From positions 124,001 to 188,000 of the forward strand of contig JAFDVP010000014.1 of NCBI GenBank assembly GCA_018268895.1: 64,000 nucleotides of DNA, written 5' to 3'. Below the pieces are notes generated by a model. That model saw only the letters and a list, made by a program, of their open reading frames with translations, searched no databases and was not told where the DNA came from. Position numbers and translations under genes: made by a program. Shown one piece after another: positions 27,034-35,613 of the stretch. Origin of the DNA: Acidobacteriota bacterium (GTDB lineage: Bacteria > Acidobacteriota > Terriglobia > Terriglobales > Acidobacteriaceae). The stretch's first letter is position 1. Each line of letters starts with the position of its first letter.

Positions 27034-27333
27034 CTATATGGATTGGAATGCGTGGACTTTGTAGCCGGTACAACAAGCCTCAATCTGAGGCCAAAGCTGC
27101 TGGTGAAGTTCCGTCGCAACCCATCTCTGCTGAAGGTCGCGGTTCTCAAAGACGATGACCAGTAGGCAAACCCCATTGTCTTCGCAGGATTGTAGGAGGT
27201 CGACCGTCACAAATCCCGGCTGAGTCGAGATGGCATGAACAAAGGTTTCCTTGTAGATACTCTTGAGAGCGACCAGCAAATTTGGATTGACCGCCAGATT
27301 CACATGTACGTTGAACATTGTTGGAATCACCAT
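27034..27333 (-). CDS. ABM-fold (antibiotic biosynthesis monooxygenase-like) small protein
   Basis: 99 residues with a ferredoxin-like dimeric alpha/beta-barrel pattern: a beta strand FNVHVNLAV, a helix (LLVALKSIYKETFVHAIS), QPGFVTVDLLQS, then LLVIVFENRDLQQRWVATELHQQLW. This is the ABM/YgiN layout; the rhamnose mutarotase family shares the fold. In a sugar operon a mutarotase-like or degradative role is possible but not shown. The ATG at 27333 overlaps the amidohydrolase stop by 7 bp; another ATG at 27318 is open. Translational coupling to the amidohydrolase is likely. Confidence 0.72.
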   Translation of the reverse strand: MVIPTMFNVHVNLAVNPNLLVALKSIYKETFVHAISTQPGFVTVDLLQSCEDNGVCLLVIVFENRDLQQRWVATELHQQLWPQIEACCTGYKVHAFQSI

Positions 27334-28070
27334 TTCAGCTTGAAGACATCAATTGCGGTCAGACCCATGACCTTGTCGTAGATCTCGGGCTCAAGATCGA
27401 GCGCTTTATATTTGGCTACTTCAACGGGGACATTGCTGGGAAGATCGGCCCCCATCATGACGCGATCAGCACCGATCGTATTGATCATCCACCGGATGTC
27501 TTCGCCGATGCACCATGACGTTTCCAGAAACATATTGCCGCAGACGGAGGCTGCAACCTGTGCCTCGGCTGAGAACACAGCAAACCCCGCGTGTGCAAGA
27601 ATGATGTTCAGTCCAGGGTATTTCTTTGCCGCCGGAATGCAGAGTGATGGCAGGGCGAAGGGAACGCCAGGGCCGGTGTGCACCATTGCGGGGACCCCGA
27701 ACTCATGCGCCGCGGCGAAGACGCGATCTCCATCGTCAGAAAGAGGATTGACGGCGTGGCCGATGGTATGCAGCTTGACGCCGACGAAGTTAAGTTCCTT
27801 GACGCAGCGCTCCACCTCGCGCTCATAAACAACACCTTCGTTGTGCGGACTCAAACTTGCCAGCCCGAAGAAGCGCCCCGGATGCCTTGCACACAGATCC
27901 GCAATCTGGTCATGAGTCTTCTTGGCCTCTTTCGCTCCAGGATACGGCTGCACGATCGTAGCGTCGATCTTGCACTCGTCCATACGCCGAAGCATCTCTT
28001 CCTCTGTGCTCAATAAACCAAAGACGCAGCATTCGCCGAGGTGAGCGTGTGTATCAATTCTCTTTGTCAT
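27327..28070 (-). CDS. Amidohydrolase (amidohydrolase_2 family)
   Basis: 247 residues, TIM-barrel metal-dependent hydrolase. Metal ligands visible: H-x-H in IDTHAHLGE, His in VGVKLHTIG, MVHTGPG and ILAHAGF, and the C-terminal Asp in RVMMGADLPSNV. The amidohydrolase_2 family includes sugar lactonases (fuconolactonase, rhamnonolactonase types) and ACMSD-like decarboxylases. In this operon a galactonolactonase linking the SDR dehydrogenase to the DgoD-like dehydratase is an attractive inference. It has no signal peptide. The ATG at 28070 has GGAG six bases upstream. It is short for the family (usually 270-350). Confidence 0.82.
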   Translation of the reverse strand: MTKRIDTHAHLGECCVFGLLSTEEEMLRRMDECKIDATIVQPYPGAKEAKKTHDQIADLCARHPGRFFGLASLSPHNEGVVYEREVERCVKELNFVGVKLHTIGHAVNPLSDDGDRVFAAAHEFGVPAMVHTGPGVPFALPSLCIPAAKKYPGLNIILAHAGFAVFSAEAQVAASVCGNMFLETSWCIGEDIRWMINTIGADRVMMGADLPSNVPVEVAKYKALDLEPEIYDKVMGLTAIDVFKLKW

Positions 28071-28117
28071 TCAAGACTCCATCAGGTTGTGGTTCGTTAT
28101 TTGAACTTCGGCATCAA

Positions 28118-29017
28118 CTACCGCGCGTTCGCGCCTAGTTCTGTATCGAGCGCATTCTTCTGCGTTGAAATCCCGACGATCATCAGTTCCAGGCCGCCAG
28201 TGCCGCTTCCAAGAAAGGAGTGCGGCTCGTTATAGCGGATCGGCACGGCGTCGCCTTTGTGAATGGCTGCTGTCTCGTCACCAACCCTTACGGTGCCTTC
28301 ACCATTCAGAACGTAGTAGATCTCCTCAACACCACGGTGGAAATGCGTTCCTTCTGAAGCTCCGGCAGGGATAAGCAGATGGTCGACGTAGGCCCAGTTC
28401 GTGAGAAAAACATCAGGCGTCAATGCGCGCCTGTACTGAACGGTTCCCGTGCCGCCGCGATAGTTCGAAACAGGAGCCAGCAGTTTGCGGTCAAGGTGCA
28501 TCGTCATGAAAGTGGGGATAGCATCCTTCGCCACTCCAACGCGTGCATCGTCAAGATTGAATGCGTCGTAGTGCCCCTTGATGGAGGCGACGTTGATGTT
28601 CATAAACTCAACAGGCTTGTCGGAGGGATTGTAGATTGCGTGAGAATGCCCCATGCGGACGGGCGCGCCCACCGTTCCGCTGAGCACAGAAGTCCGGCCG
28701 TCGATGGTGAACTCCGCCTGACCGTCGAAGACGATGAACATCTCTTCAGTCGAATTGTGGAAGTGGTGTCCGACGCCGCCGCCCGGCATGATCTGGCACC
28801 GGTGCATAAAGTTGAGATTAATGTCGAGAGCGGACGGCGGCACCAGCAGCTCGCAAGCCATGTCTCCCGCGCTGTTATGCGAGCGGCTCCGCTTGTACTT
28901 GCTCGGATCGGTATGACCTATCCGTTGTTCGAGACTGTTCTGGGCTTTCAAGGGAGCAGGTACGAGGATCGTTGAGACGACGAACGTGGCAAGAAGAAAG
29001 AACGGTGTATTTCGCAT
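28118..29017 (-). CDS. Secreted two-domain cupin protein
   Basis: 299 residues from the ATG at 29017 (an ATG at 29044 is also open). Signal peptide MRNTPFFLLATFVVSTILV, cleavage near APLKAQ. Two cupin barrels follow: the first with GGGVGHHFHNSTEEMFIVFDG, the second with GASEGTHFHRGVEEIYYVLNG; each keeps the HxH-x4-E metal-binding pattern. It is the first gene of the minus-strand catabolic operon and faces the SDR gene across a 220-bp promoter region. Bicupins include dioxygenases, isomerases and oxalate decarboxylases. The function here is unknown; its location outside the cytoplasm argues for acting on an imported or extracellular substrate. Confidence 0.82.
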   Translation of the reverse strand: MRNTPFFLLATFVVSTILVPAPLKAQNSLEQRIGHTDPSKYKRSRSHNSAGDMACELLVPPSALDINLNFMHRCQIMPGGGVGHHFHNSTEEMFIVFDGQAEFTIDGRTSVLSGTVGAPVRMGHSHAIYNPSDKPVEFMNINVASIKGHYDAFNLDDARVGVAKDAIPTFMTMHLDRKLLAPVSNYRGGTGTVQYRRALTPDVFLTNWAYVDHLLIPAGASEGTHFHRGVEEIYYVLNGEGTVRVGDETAAIHKGDAVPIRYNEPHSFLGSGTGGLELMIVGISTQKNALDTELGANAR

Positions 29018-29149
29018 GGAGTTCCAAGTCCTCTGAAGCCGCATTGCAGAAAGATTGAGCGGCCTGATTTGGCAGTTCGATTTGGCGGGCTAAGCATAAA
29101 GTTCGGATGTTTGACTGTCAATGAATAAAATGAAATATAAAGAAAAATA

Positions 29150-29166
29150 TGAAATATGATTCAAAA
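29150..29166. promoter_or_regulatory. Candidate IclR-regulator operator, copy 1
   Basis: The 17-mer TGAAAT-ATG-ATTCAAAA recurs as TGAAAT-TAA-ATTCAAAA at 30998-31014. Both copies lie in AT-rich divergent promoter regions of the galactoside locus. The half-sites TGAA/TTCA resemble the TGAAA/TTTCA arms of KdgR (IclR family) boxes. A direct repeat ATGAAATAT (29130 and 29149) and the palindrome ATGATT-N3-AATCAT add to the site. It probably controls both the SDR gene and the cupin operon. Confidence 0.55.
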
Positions 29167-29236
29167 TCATTCGATTCGCAGCTATTCTGGCTGCTGCGAG
29201 GCGAATACGGGTTCTAGGCGATAAGGAGATAGATCA

Positions 29237-29980
29237 ATGAAGGTTCAGCTCGATGGCCAGGTAGCGATCGTTACAGGGGCGGCAACAGGGATCGGCGAAG
29301 CGATTGCGCGCCGTCTTGCGCATGAGGGTGCAACTGTCGTGATTGCCGACAGAAATCTGTCCGGAGCGGAGCGAGTAGCTGCGGCGATTGGCGACGGCGC
29401 GTTTGCGGCAGAGGTGGATGTGTCCGATGTAGCTTCGATTCAGAGCGCAGTCGCGTCTGTCGTTGCTCGCACAGGAAGGATCGACATCCTCGTCAACAAT
29501 GCAGGAATTTCAGGGCCTGCGGCACCTGTATGGGAACAGACATACGAGGACTGGCAGCGGAACATCGCCATCAACCTGACAGGAGTCTTTGCTTTTTGCC
29601 GCACGGTGGTGCCTCATATGCGGGCGCAAAAGTATGGCCGGATCGTCAACATTGCTTCCATTGCCGGAAAAGAGGGGAACCCGAACATGACACCCTATTC
29701 GGCAACGAAGGGAGGAGTGATCGCGCTGACAAAGTCGCTGGGAAAAGAGCTGGCAACGGAGGGAATCTGCGTCAATGCAGTCTCCCCTGCAGTTGTAAAG
29801 ACGGAGATTCTGGAACAGCTGACTCCGGAACAGGTCGCGTACATGACAGAGAAAATCCCGATGAAACGCACCGGACGTCCCGAGGAGGTAGCTGCTGTCG
29901 TCTATTTCCTCTCGAGCCCTGAATGCTCTTTTGTCACTGGCCAGTGCTACGACGTAAGTGGAGGCCGAGCAACATATTGA
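29237..29980 (+). CDS. SDR family dehydrogenase (candidate sugar dehydrogenase)
   Basis: 247 residues, classical short-chain dehydrogenase. TGAATGIGEAIAR at 14-26 (TGxxxGIG), NNAG near 89, and the catalytic Ser-Tyr-Lys in IVNIASIAGKEG and PYSATKGG. The tail ECSFVTGQCYDVSGG is common among sugar and 2-keto-3-deoxy-sugar-acid dehydrogenases. In this locus it may oxidise D-galactose to the lactone, the first step before the Dgo enzymes, but a role on a related sugar acid fits equally. AAGGAG lies eight bases before the ATG. It has no signal peptide and is convergent with the IclR gene, with a 24-bp gap. Confidence 0.88.
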   Translation: MKVQLDGQVAIVTGAATGIGEAIARRLAHEGATVVIADRNLSGAERVAAAIGDGAFAAEVDVSDVASIQSAVASVVARTGRIDILVNNAGISGPAAPVWEQTYEDWQRNIAINLTGVFAFCRTVVPHMRAQKYGRIVNIASIAGKEGNPNMTPYSATKGGVIALTKSLGKELATEGICVNAVSPAVVKTEILEQLTPEQVAYMTEKIPMKRTGRPEEVAAVVYFLSSPECSFVTGQCYDVSGGRATY

Positions 29981-30004
29981 AGCATTCAAGCGGATCGCAT
30001 GATG

Positions 30005-30883
30005 TCAAACGTTCTGGAGGCCGGCAGACAGTTCCGCCGAAGCCTCTCGCAAGAGCGTTATGATCTGCTCTTCGTGCTCGCGGTCGCGCAGGCGGGTCTT
30101 CGGCATCGACATGCTGATCGCGGCAGAGACGTTCCCGTTGTTGCCGAAAACAGGAACACAAAAACAAATTCCGTCATAGGCGCACTCTTCACGGTCGACG
30201 GCGAATTTGTTGAGCTGTATCTGTTCGTACTCCTGGTTCAGGTCTTTCTGGTCGGTGATCGTGTGCTTGGTGAAGCTGTATGTTCCGAAGCTGCGAAGCA
30301 GCTTTTCGCGTATAGCGGGCGGCTGAAATGCAGTAATGGCCTTTCCCAGAGAACTGGCATTGGGGGGAAGAATGTGCCCGATGACATTGCTCATGCGGAT
30401 GACATGCGTGCTCTCGATGACATCGACGACCTCGATGCGATTGTCGAAGAGCGCCGCGAGGCTGACCGTTTCGCCAAGCTCGCTGCTAAGCGCCCGCAGG
30501 TGAGGATTTGCCGTGCGCAACAGCTTGCTGAGCCACTGTGTCGGTGTCACTGCATGGATCCCAGAGGCGAGTTTGTACTGACCGCGGCCGTCCATGGTGA
30601 CTGATCCGAGGGCCTGAAGCGTCTTCAGCAGCCTGAACGCCGAGGTCTTCGAGAGCTGAATCCGCTGTGAGACCTCATTGATCGTCATCGGGCCGGACTC
30701 ACCTTGCAGCAGCTCCAGTACCTCCAGGGCTTTACCTACAGCACGTGAAAAATACTGATCGCGGCCGCCGGCATTCTTATCGCCGCCGGTCTTGGACTTC
30801 GCTGGCCGCCCAGGCTTTCCGGTTCTGACGCGGGAGTCTTTCGGTGCTTCAGTTTTTAGCGAGGAGGTTCTGCGTTTTGCCAT
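30005..30883 (-). CDS. IclR family transcriptional regulator
   Basis: 292 residues. A basic, unstructured N-terminal tail of about 45 residues (KRRTSS, then TGKPGRPAKSKTGGD) precedes the winged HTH (GKALEVLELLQGESGPMTINEVSQRIQLSKTSAFRLLKTLQ) and an IclR effector domain (NPHLRALSSELGETVSLAALFDN, then AYDGICFCVPVFGNNG). Family members often sense sugar acids, for example KdgR with KDG. It is divergent from the TonB receptor gene; the 197-bp gap holds the 17-bp motif, suggesting autoregulation plus control of both transport and catabolic operons. The basic tail is longer than usual. Confidence 0.9.
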   Translation of the reverse strand: MAKRRTSSLKTEAPKDSRVRTGKPGRPAKSKTGGDKNAGGRDQYFSRAVGKALEVLELLQGESGPMTINEVSQRIQLSKTSAFRLLKTLQALGSVTMDGRGQYKLASGIHAVTPTQWLSKLLRTANPHLRALSSELGETVSLAALFDNRIEVVDVIESTHVIRMSNVIGHILPPNASSLGKAITAFQPPAIREKLLRSFGTYSFTKHTITDQKDLNQEYEQIQLNKFAVDREECAYDGICFCVPVFGNNGNVSAAISMSMPKTRLRDREHEEQIITLLREASAELSAGLQNV

Positions 30884-30971
30884 AAATGATCGATATTCCC
30901 CAACGTTCGCGTGACTACAGTCTTATTCATGATACTCGGCCATCTGCCTGCCCTGATGTCGAAGAATATTC

Positions 30972-31018
30972 ATATTTTTGAAATAAATAAATAAAAATGA
31001 AATTAAATTCAAAAATAT
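30972..31018. promoter_or_regulatory. 11-bp inverted repeat enclosing candidate IclR operator, copy 2
   Basis: Arms ATATTTTTGAA (30972-30982) and TTCAAAAATAT (31008-31018) are perfect inverses with a 25-base AT-rich spacer. The 17-bp motif TGAAAT-TAA-ATTCAAAA (30998-31014) overlaps the right arm. The element lies 62 bases upstream of the TonB receptor start and 90 bases from the IclR start, as expected for a shared operator. Confidence 0.55.
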
Positions 31019-31080
31019 ATTGCGTTACGTCATTTTACGGTGATATAGGTTTTGACCGACGAAATTGTCGGGGGTGATGA

Positions 31081-34000
31081 GTGTTCAATCGAACGGTAAC
31101 AAGAGTTGTGAGATGGTCGACGCTGTTCCTGTGCATTGCAGTAATACAAGACGTTCCGCGGGCAGCGGCCCAGGTCGCCTCCGCTGAATTGAGCGGAACT
31201 GTTCTTGACGGATCGGGAGCTGTTGTTCCCGACGCCAAGGTGACGGTAAGAAATGTCGACACCAACATCACCCGCACTGCATCTACGGGGAAGAGCGGCG
31301 ACTATGTCATTACGGCCCTCGCAGCCGGAAACTACAGCGTCAGCGCCGATGCTGCGGGCTTCAGAACGCTGGTACAGAGCGGTGTCGTCCTCCAAGTCAA
31401 TCAACAGGCGAAGCTCGATTTGACGCTTCAGGTGGGGCAGGCCTCGGAGACGGTTGAGGTTACCGGTACGGCTCCCTTGCTGGAGTCTGAATCCTCCTCT
31501 CTTGGCACGGTCGTCAACAGCAAGCTGGTCAACCAGCTTCCGCTCAACGGCCGCAATTTTGTTCAGTTGGCGACGTTGACTCCGGGCGTCAATGGTCTTG
31601 GATACTCAGCATCCGGAACGATCATGGGTGGCTCGCGTCCAGATGACCGGCGCCCCGGGTCGAACATCTTCTCCAATGGCAATCGCGAAGGAAGCAATAA
31701 CTTTCTCTACGACGGCATCGACGACAATGAGCGTCTGACGCTATCGATCACGCTGCGGCCGGCGGTTGAGGCTGTGCAGGAGTTCAAGATTCAGACCAAC
31801 CTTTACAGCGCCGATGTCGGACGCAACTCCGGCGCCGTAGTCGACGTCATTACCAAGTCCGGAACCAACAATCTGCATGGGAGCCTGTTCGAGTTCATTC
31901 GCAACTCGGCGGTCGACGCGCGCTCATACTTCAACAAGGCGGGAACGGCTTATCCGTCCTTCCGTCTCAATCAGTTCGGCGGATCGCTGGGCGGGCCGGT
32001 GGTGATTCCAAAGGTCTATAACGGCAGGAACCGCACGTTCTTCTTCATGGACTACGAAGGGTATCGCAACAGCAGCCAGATCTTCATTCTTGGCAACGTT
32101 CCTACCCTCAAGATGCGCCAGGGAGACTTCAGCGAGGCTGCGACGATCTACGATCCGTTGACCACACGTCCCGGGCCGTCCGGGGGAACGACGTTGCAGC
32201 GTACGCCGTTCCTCAACAACCAGATTCCTTCCAGCCGCTGGGACCCCGTCTCCTACAAGATGATCAATGCATATCCGCTACCGACAGGTTCCGGCAGGTT
32301 CAACAACTACTCATCCAACCGCATTCAGACGCAGAGCTGGAATCAGGGCGACATTCGCATCGACGAGCAGCTCACGCAGAAGGATGCGATCTTTGGCCGC
32401 TATGCGATTCAGAACACCCAATCGGTTTCGCCGAGCACCTATCCCACGACGACGATACCCGGCATATCTCAACCGGTGAATCTCAGTGATGAAGGGTCGT
32501 TTGCAGGAACTTCCTCGCAGCCCGTCCAACATTTTGTCGCAAGCTATACGCGGACAATTACTCCAACTATTCTTAATGATTTCCGCATAGGGTTTAATCG
32601 TTACCGTCTGGACTATGTCCCTGTCGATTTCAAAACAAACGGCGCTCTCGGCAACCAGCTTGGTGTGGCAAACTCCAACGTCACGCCGCGCGAGCAAAAT
32701 CTGCCGATCTTTTCGCCGTCCAGCTATCTCGGCATCGGCCAGACGCGTTCACTGCCTATCTATCGTCGTGAAAATACCTTCCAGGAGCTGGACAACCTCA
32801 CGATGACACGCGGCCTGCATACCTTCAAGATGGGAATTGACTTCCGTCGCAGGCAGTTGACCATCTATCAGACCAACCTGGGTAACGGGCGCTTTAATTT
32901 CTCTCCTGCACTCACAGACTCGCGCAGTCCCGCCGGTACTGGTGGAGACAGCATGGCGAGCTTCCTGCTTGGATATCCGACACTGGCAGGACACGACTAC
33001 AACTTCGTCTTCCCCGGCATTCGCCTGAACGAGCTTGGAACCTACTTCGCCGACGACTGGCGCCTCAATCGCAAACTGACTATCAACTATGGCATTCGTT
33101 GGGACTACTTCAGCCCGCCGGATGAATCGCAGAACCGGTGGTCGAACTTCAACGCCTCGACCGGAAAGATGGATATCGCCGGGCGCAACGGAGTCGACAT
33201 CAACGCGGGTGTACAGCGTCACTGGCCCAACTTCGGTCCGCGACTCGGGTTCGCCTTTCAGGCCGCGCCACACACAGTTCTTCGTGGCGGGTTCGGCATC
33301 TTCTATAACGCCGCAGGCAGCGAAGCGGGAACCATGCGTCTAGCGCGCAACATCCCCTTCGGCCTGACCAGCCAGATTACGCCCGGCGACATCAACCCCG
33401 GCCCGATCGTAAGCAATGGTTTTGCTCCGCTGCCTCCTGTTGATCTCACGCTTGCCGATAACCCAAGTGGAGTCGTCTACCAGGTCGATCGCAAGTTCCG
33501 TCCCTCGTATGCGGAGCAGTTCAATCTCGTTCTGGAGCAGGAGGTTGCTCCCTTGCAGATGTTGATCAAAGTGGCAGGCGTTGGCAACCTTGGGCGTCAT
33601 CTTTACAACACCTACAATAACAATCAGCCCATCCCTGGCGCGGCGCCGCTCGCCACCCGGCGGCCGCTTTACGCCATCAATCCAAACCTGAGCGATGTGA
33701 ACTACTTCCTCTCCAACGGCGTCAGTTCTTACACGGCGCTCCAGGTTACGGCCGACAAGCGCTTTAGCCACGGCGTCAGCATATTACTTGGATATGCCTG
33801 GTCGCACGCGCTCGACAACGTGCCGCTGGAGTTCGGCGGTGGTGCACTTGGCCCGTCTCCGCAGGACCCGCGCAACCTGAGCGCTGAGTACAGTAACTCG
33901 GCAATAGACATGCGTCATCGCCTTACGCTCAGCTATCTATGGGCGCTGCCGTTCGGAAGAGGCAAGGCGTTCCTTAATTATGGTGGCTTCGCCAATCAGA

Positions 34001-34440
34001 TCGTTGGCGGATGGCAGCTCAACGGCATCCTTACAACGCAGAGCGGACTATGGTTCTCTCCTGTACTCCAAACCTCGACCACGAACGGCACATCGAGCCG
34101 ACCTGACAGGGTGGGACCAGTTTCCTATCCAAAGACGCTCGCGCGTTGGTTCGACCCATCGCCATCGACGTTCGCAACCCCCAAGCCGTATACCTACGGC
34201 AACGCTGGTCGCGACTCATTGCTTGGGCCGGGAAGGACCAACTGGGACTCGTCGCTCTTCAAGGAGTTTCCGGTCCGCGAGCAGATGCTCTTCCAGCTCC
34301 GGTTTGAGGCCTACAATGCGCTCAACCATCCGCAATTTGGCTATCCCAATGCGAGCATCGGCAACGCACAGGCAGGACAGATCACAAGCATCGTAGGCAA
34401 TCCGCGGAACCTTCAGGCGTCTCTACGGTTCCAGTTCTAA
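31081..34440 (+). CDS. Oar-like TonB-dependent receptor with carboxypeptidase-regulatory-like domain
   Basis: 1119 residues. A signal peptide (TLFLCIAVIQDVPRAAA) precedes a CarboxypepD_reg-like domain at about 35-110 (AELSGTVLDGSGAVVPDAKVTVRN). A plug domain follows (NSKLVNQLPLNGRNFVQLATLTPGV, then NFLYDGIDDN) and a long beta-barrel ending in aromatic residues (NLQASLRFQF). This is the large outer-membrane transporter class abundant in Acidobacteriota. It probably imports galactosides or galactonate-type ligands for the downstream genes. The GTG start follows GGGGGTGAT, a good Shine-Dalgarno. It is first in a plus-strand series to 39830. Confidence 0.93.
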   Translation: MFNRTVTRVVRWSTLFLCIAVIQDVPRAAAQVASAELSGTVLDGSGAVVPDAKVTVRNVDTNITRTASTGKSGDYVITALAAGNYSVSADAAGFRTLVQSGVVLQVNQQAKLDLTLQVGQASETVEVTGTAPLLESESSSLGTVVNSKLVNQLPLNGRNFVQLATLTPGVNGLGYSASGTIMGGSRPDDRRPGSNIFSNGNREGSNNFLYDGIDDNERLTLSITLRPAVEAVQEFKIQTNLYSADVGRNSGAVVDVITKSGTNNLHGSLFEFIRNSAVDARSYFNKAGTAYPSFRLNQFGGSLGGPVVIPKVYNGRNRTFFFMDYEGYRNSSQIFILGNVPTLKMRQGDFSEAATIYDPLTTRPGPSGGTTLQRTPFLNNQIPSSRWDPVSYKMINAYPLPTGSGRFNNYSSNRIQTQSWNQGDIRIDEQLTQKDAIFGRYAIQNTQSVSPSTYPTTTIPGISQPVNLSDEGSFAGTSSQPVQHFVASYTRTITPTILNDFRIGFNRYRLDYVPVDFKTNGALGNQLGVANSNVTPREQNLPIFSPSSYLGIGQTRSLPIYRRENTFQELDNLTMTRGLHTFKMGIDFRRRQLTIYQTNLGNGRFNFSPALTDSRSPAGTGGDSMASFLLGYPTLAGHDYNFVFPGIRLNELGTYFADDWRLNRKLTINYGIRWDYFSPPDESQNRWSNFNASTGKMDIAGRNGVDINAGVQRHWPNFGPRLGFAFQAAPHTVLRGGFGIFYNAAGSEAGTMRLARNIPFGLTSQITPGDINPGPIVSNGFAPLPPVDLTLADNPSGVVYQVDRKFRPSYAEQFNLVLEQEVAPLQMLIKVAGVGNLGRHLYNTYNNNQPIPGAAPLATRRPLYAINPNLSDVNYFLSNGVSSYTALQVTADKRFSHGVSILLGYAWSHALDNVPLEFGGGALGPSPQDPRNLSAEYSNSAIDMRHRLTLSYLWALPFGRGKAFLNYGGFANQIVGGWQLNGILTTQSGLWFSPVLQTSTTNGTSSRPDRVGPVSYPKTLARWFDPSPSTFATPKPYTYGNAGRDSLLGPGRTNWDSSLFKEFPVREQMLFQLRFEAYNALNHPQFGYPNASIGNAQAGQITSIVGNPRNLQASLRFQF

Positions 34441-34485
34441 GAGCGTTGAAGACAATTGGCCATGAACAAGGAGAATGAGGTGCAA

Positions 34486-35556
34486 ATGGTAACTCGGAAA
34501 AGCTGGCAGGTACGTTACAGAATGCGCCTCATCTCGAGCCTTCTCTTTGCAGTCGTCATGTATATTGCAACTCCCAAAGTCTTGGCTGCTGGCGGTACGC
34601 TCGATGTGTACTTTATCGACGTGGAGGGTGGTCAGGCGACTTTGTTCGTCACACCTGCCAAGCAGTCGTTGCTGATCGATGCCGGCTGGCCCGACAATAC
34701 GGGGCGCGATGCCGATCGTATTGTTACGGCAGCAAAGCTCGCTGGCCTCAAGAAGATCGACTTCGTTCTATTGACCCACTATCACGACGACCATAGCGGA
34801 GGTGTGCCGCAACTGGTCGAGCGTATTCCCGTCGGCACCTTTATCGACCACGGCCCTAACACCGAGATCCGTCCAAACGGCAAGAGCCAGCAGATAGAAG
34901 CGGCGTACAAAAGCGTTCTTGCGACAGGGAAGTACAAGCATATCGTTCCGCGTCCCGGCGATGTACTGCCGATTCCCGGTATGAAGGTGACGGTCATCAG
35001 CAGCGATGGAAATGTCATCGATCATCCTCTGCCCGGCGCTGGGCAGGCCAACGAGTATTGCAGCATCAAGGAAGACAAGCCAATGGATCGCAGCGAGAAT
35101 CCTCACTCGCTCGGCGTGCTCATTACGTTTGGCAAGACGAAGATTCTGGACCTGGGCGATCTGACCTGGGACAAGGAGCACGACTTCATGTGCCCCAACA
35201 ATCGTCTCGGCAAGGTCGATGTTCTTGTTGTCTCGCATCATGGATTCAGGCCAAGTTCCAGTCATGCGCTCGTCGATGCAATTCATTCGAGGGTGGCGAT
35301 CATGGACAACGCACAAACCAAGGGAGGCGACGTGCAGGTGCTTGACGTTGTGAGAAAAGCCCCTGGGCTTGAGGCGTTCTTTCAACTTCATTACTCTGAG
35401 GCTGGTGGTGCGGAGCACAACACTCCGCTCGACTACATTGCAAATCCTCAGGGGCCGGACCAGGGAAACTACTTTCTCTTGAAGGTCTCGCCGAAGGGTA
35501 GCCTGAGCATCTTCAACTCCGGAACCGGGACGACGAAGAGTTATGCGATGCAATGA
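34486..35556 (+). CDS. Secreted MBL-fold metallo-hydrolase (ComEC/Rec2-like)
   Basis: 356 residues from the ATG at 34486 (GAGGT five bases upstream); the frame is open from 34456. Signal peptide ending KVLAAGG. The metallo-beta-lactamase core has VYFIDVEGGQATLF, LLTHYHDDHSGGV (HxHxDH), then LDLGDLTWDKEHD and VLVVSHHGF. This subgroup resembles the soluble part of ComEC. The family includes sugar lactonases such as UlaG as well as nucleases and phosphodiesterases. Its location between the TonB receptor and DgoK genes suggests a periplasmic step on the sugar substrate, but no function can be assigned. Confidence 0.85.
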   Translation: MVTRKSWQVRYRMRLISSLLFAVVMYIATPKVLAAGGTLDVYFIDVEGGQATLFVTPAKQSLLIDAGWPDNTGRDADRIVTAAKLAGLKKIDFVLLTHYHDDHSGGVPQLVERIPVGTFIDHGPNTEIRPNGKSQQIEAAYKSVLATGKYKHIVPRPGDVLPIPGMKVTVISSDGNVIDHPLPGAGQANEYCSIKEDKPMDRSENPHSLGVLITFGKTKILDLGDLTWDKEHDFMCPNNRLGKVDVLVVSHHGFRPSSSHALVDAIHSRVAIMDNAQTKGGDVQVLDVVRKAPGLEAFFQLHYSEAGGAEHNTPLDYIANPQGPDQGNYFLLKVSPKGSLSIFNSGTGTTKSYAMQ

Positions 35557-35613
35557 TGTAGCGCTTTGCAGCAAACATGTCTACGCACGGTAAGTTCTGC
35601 GCAGAGATAAAAC

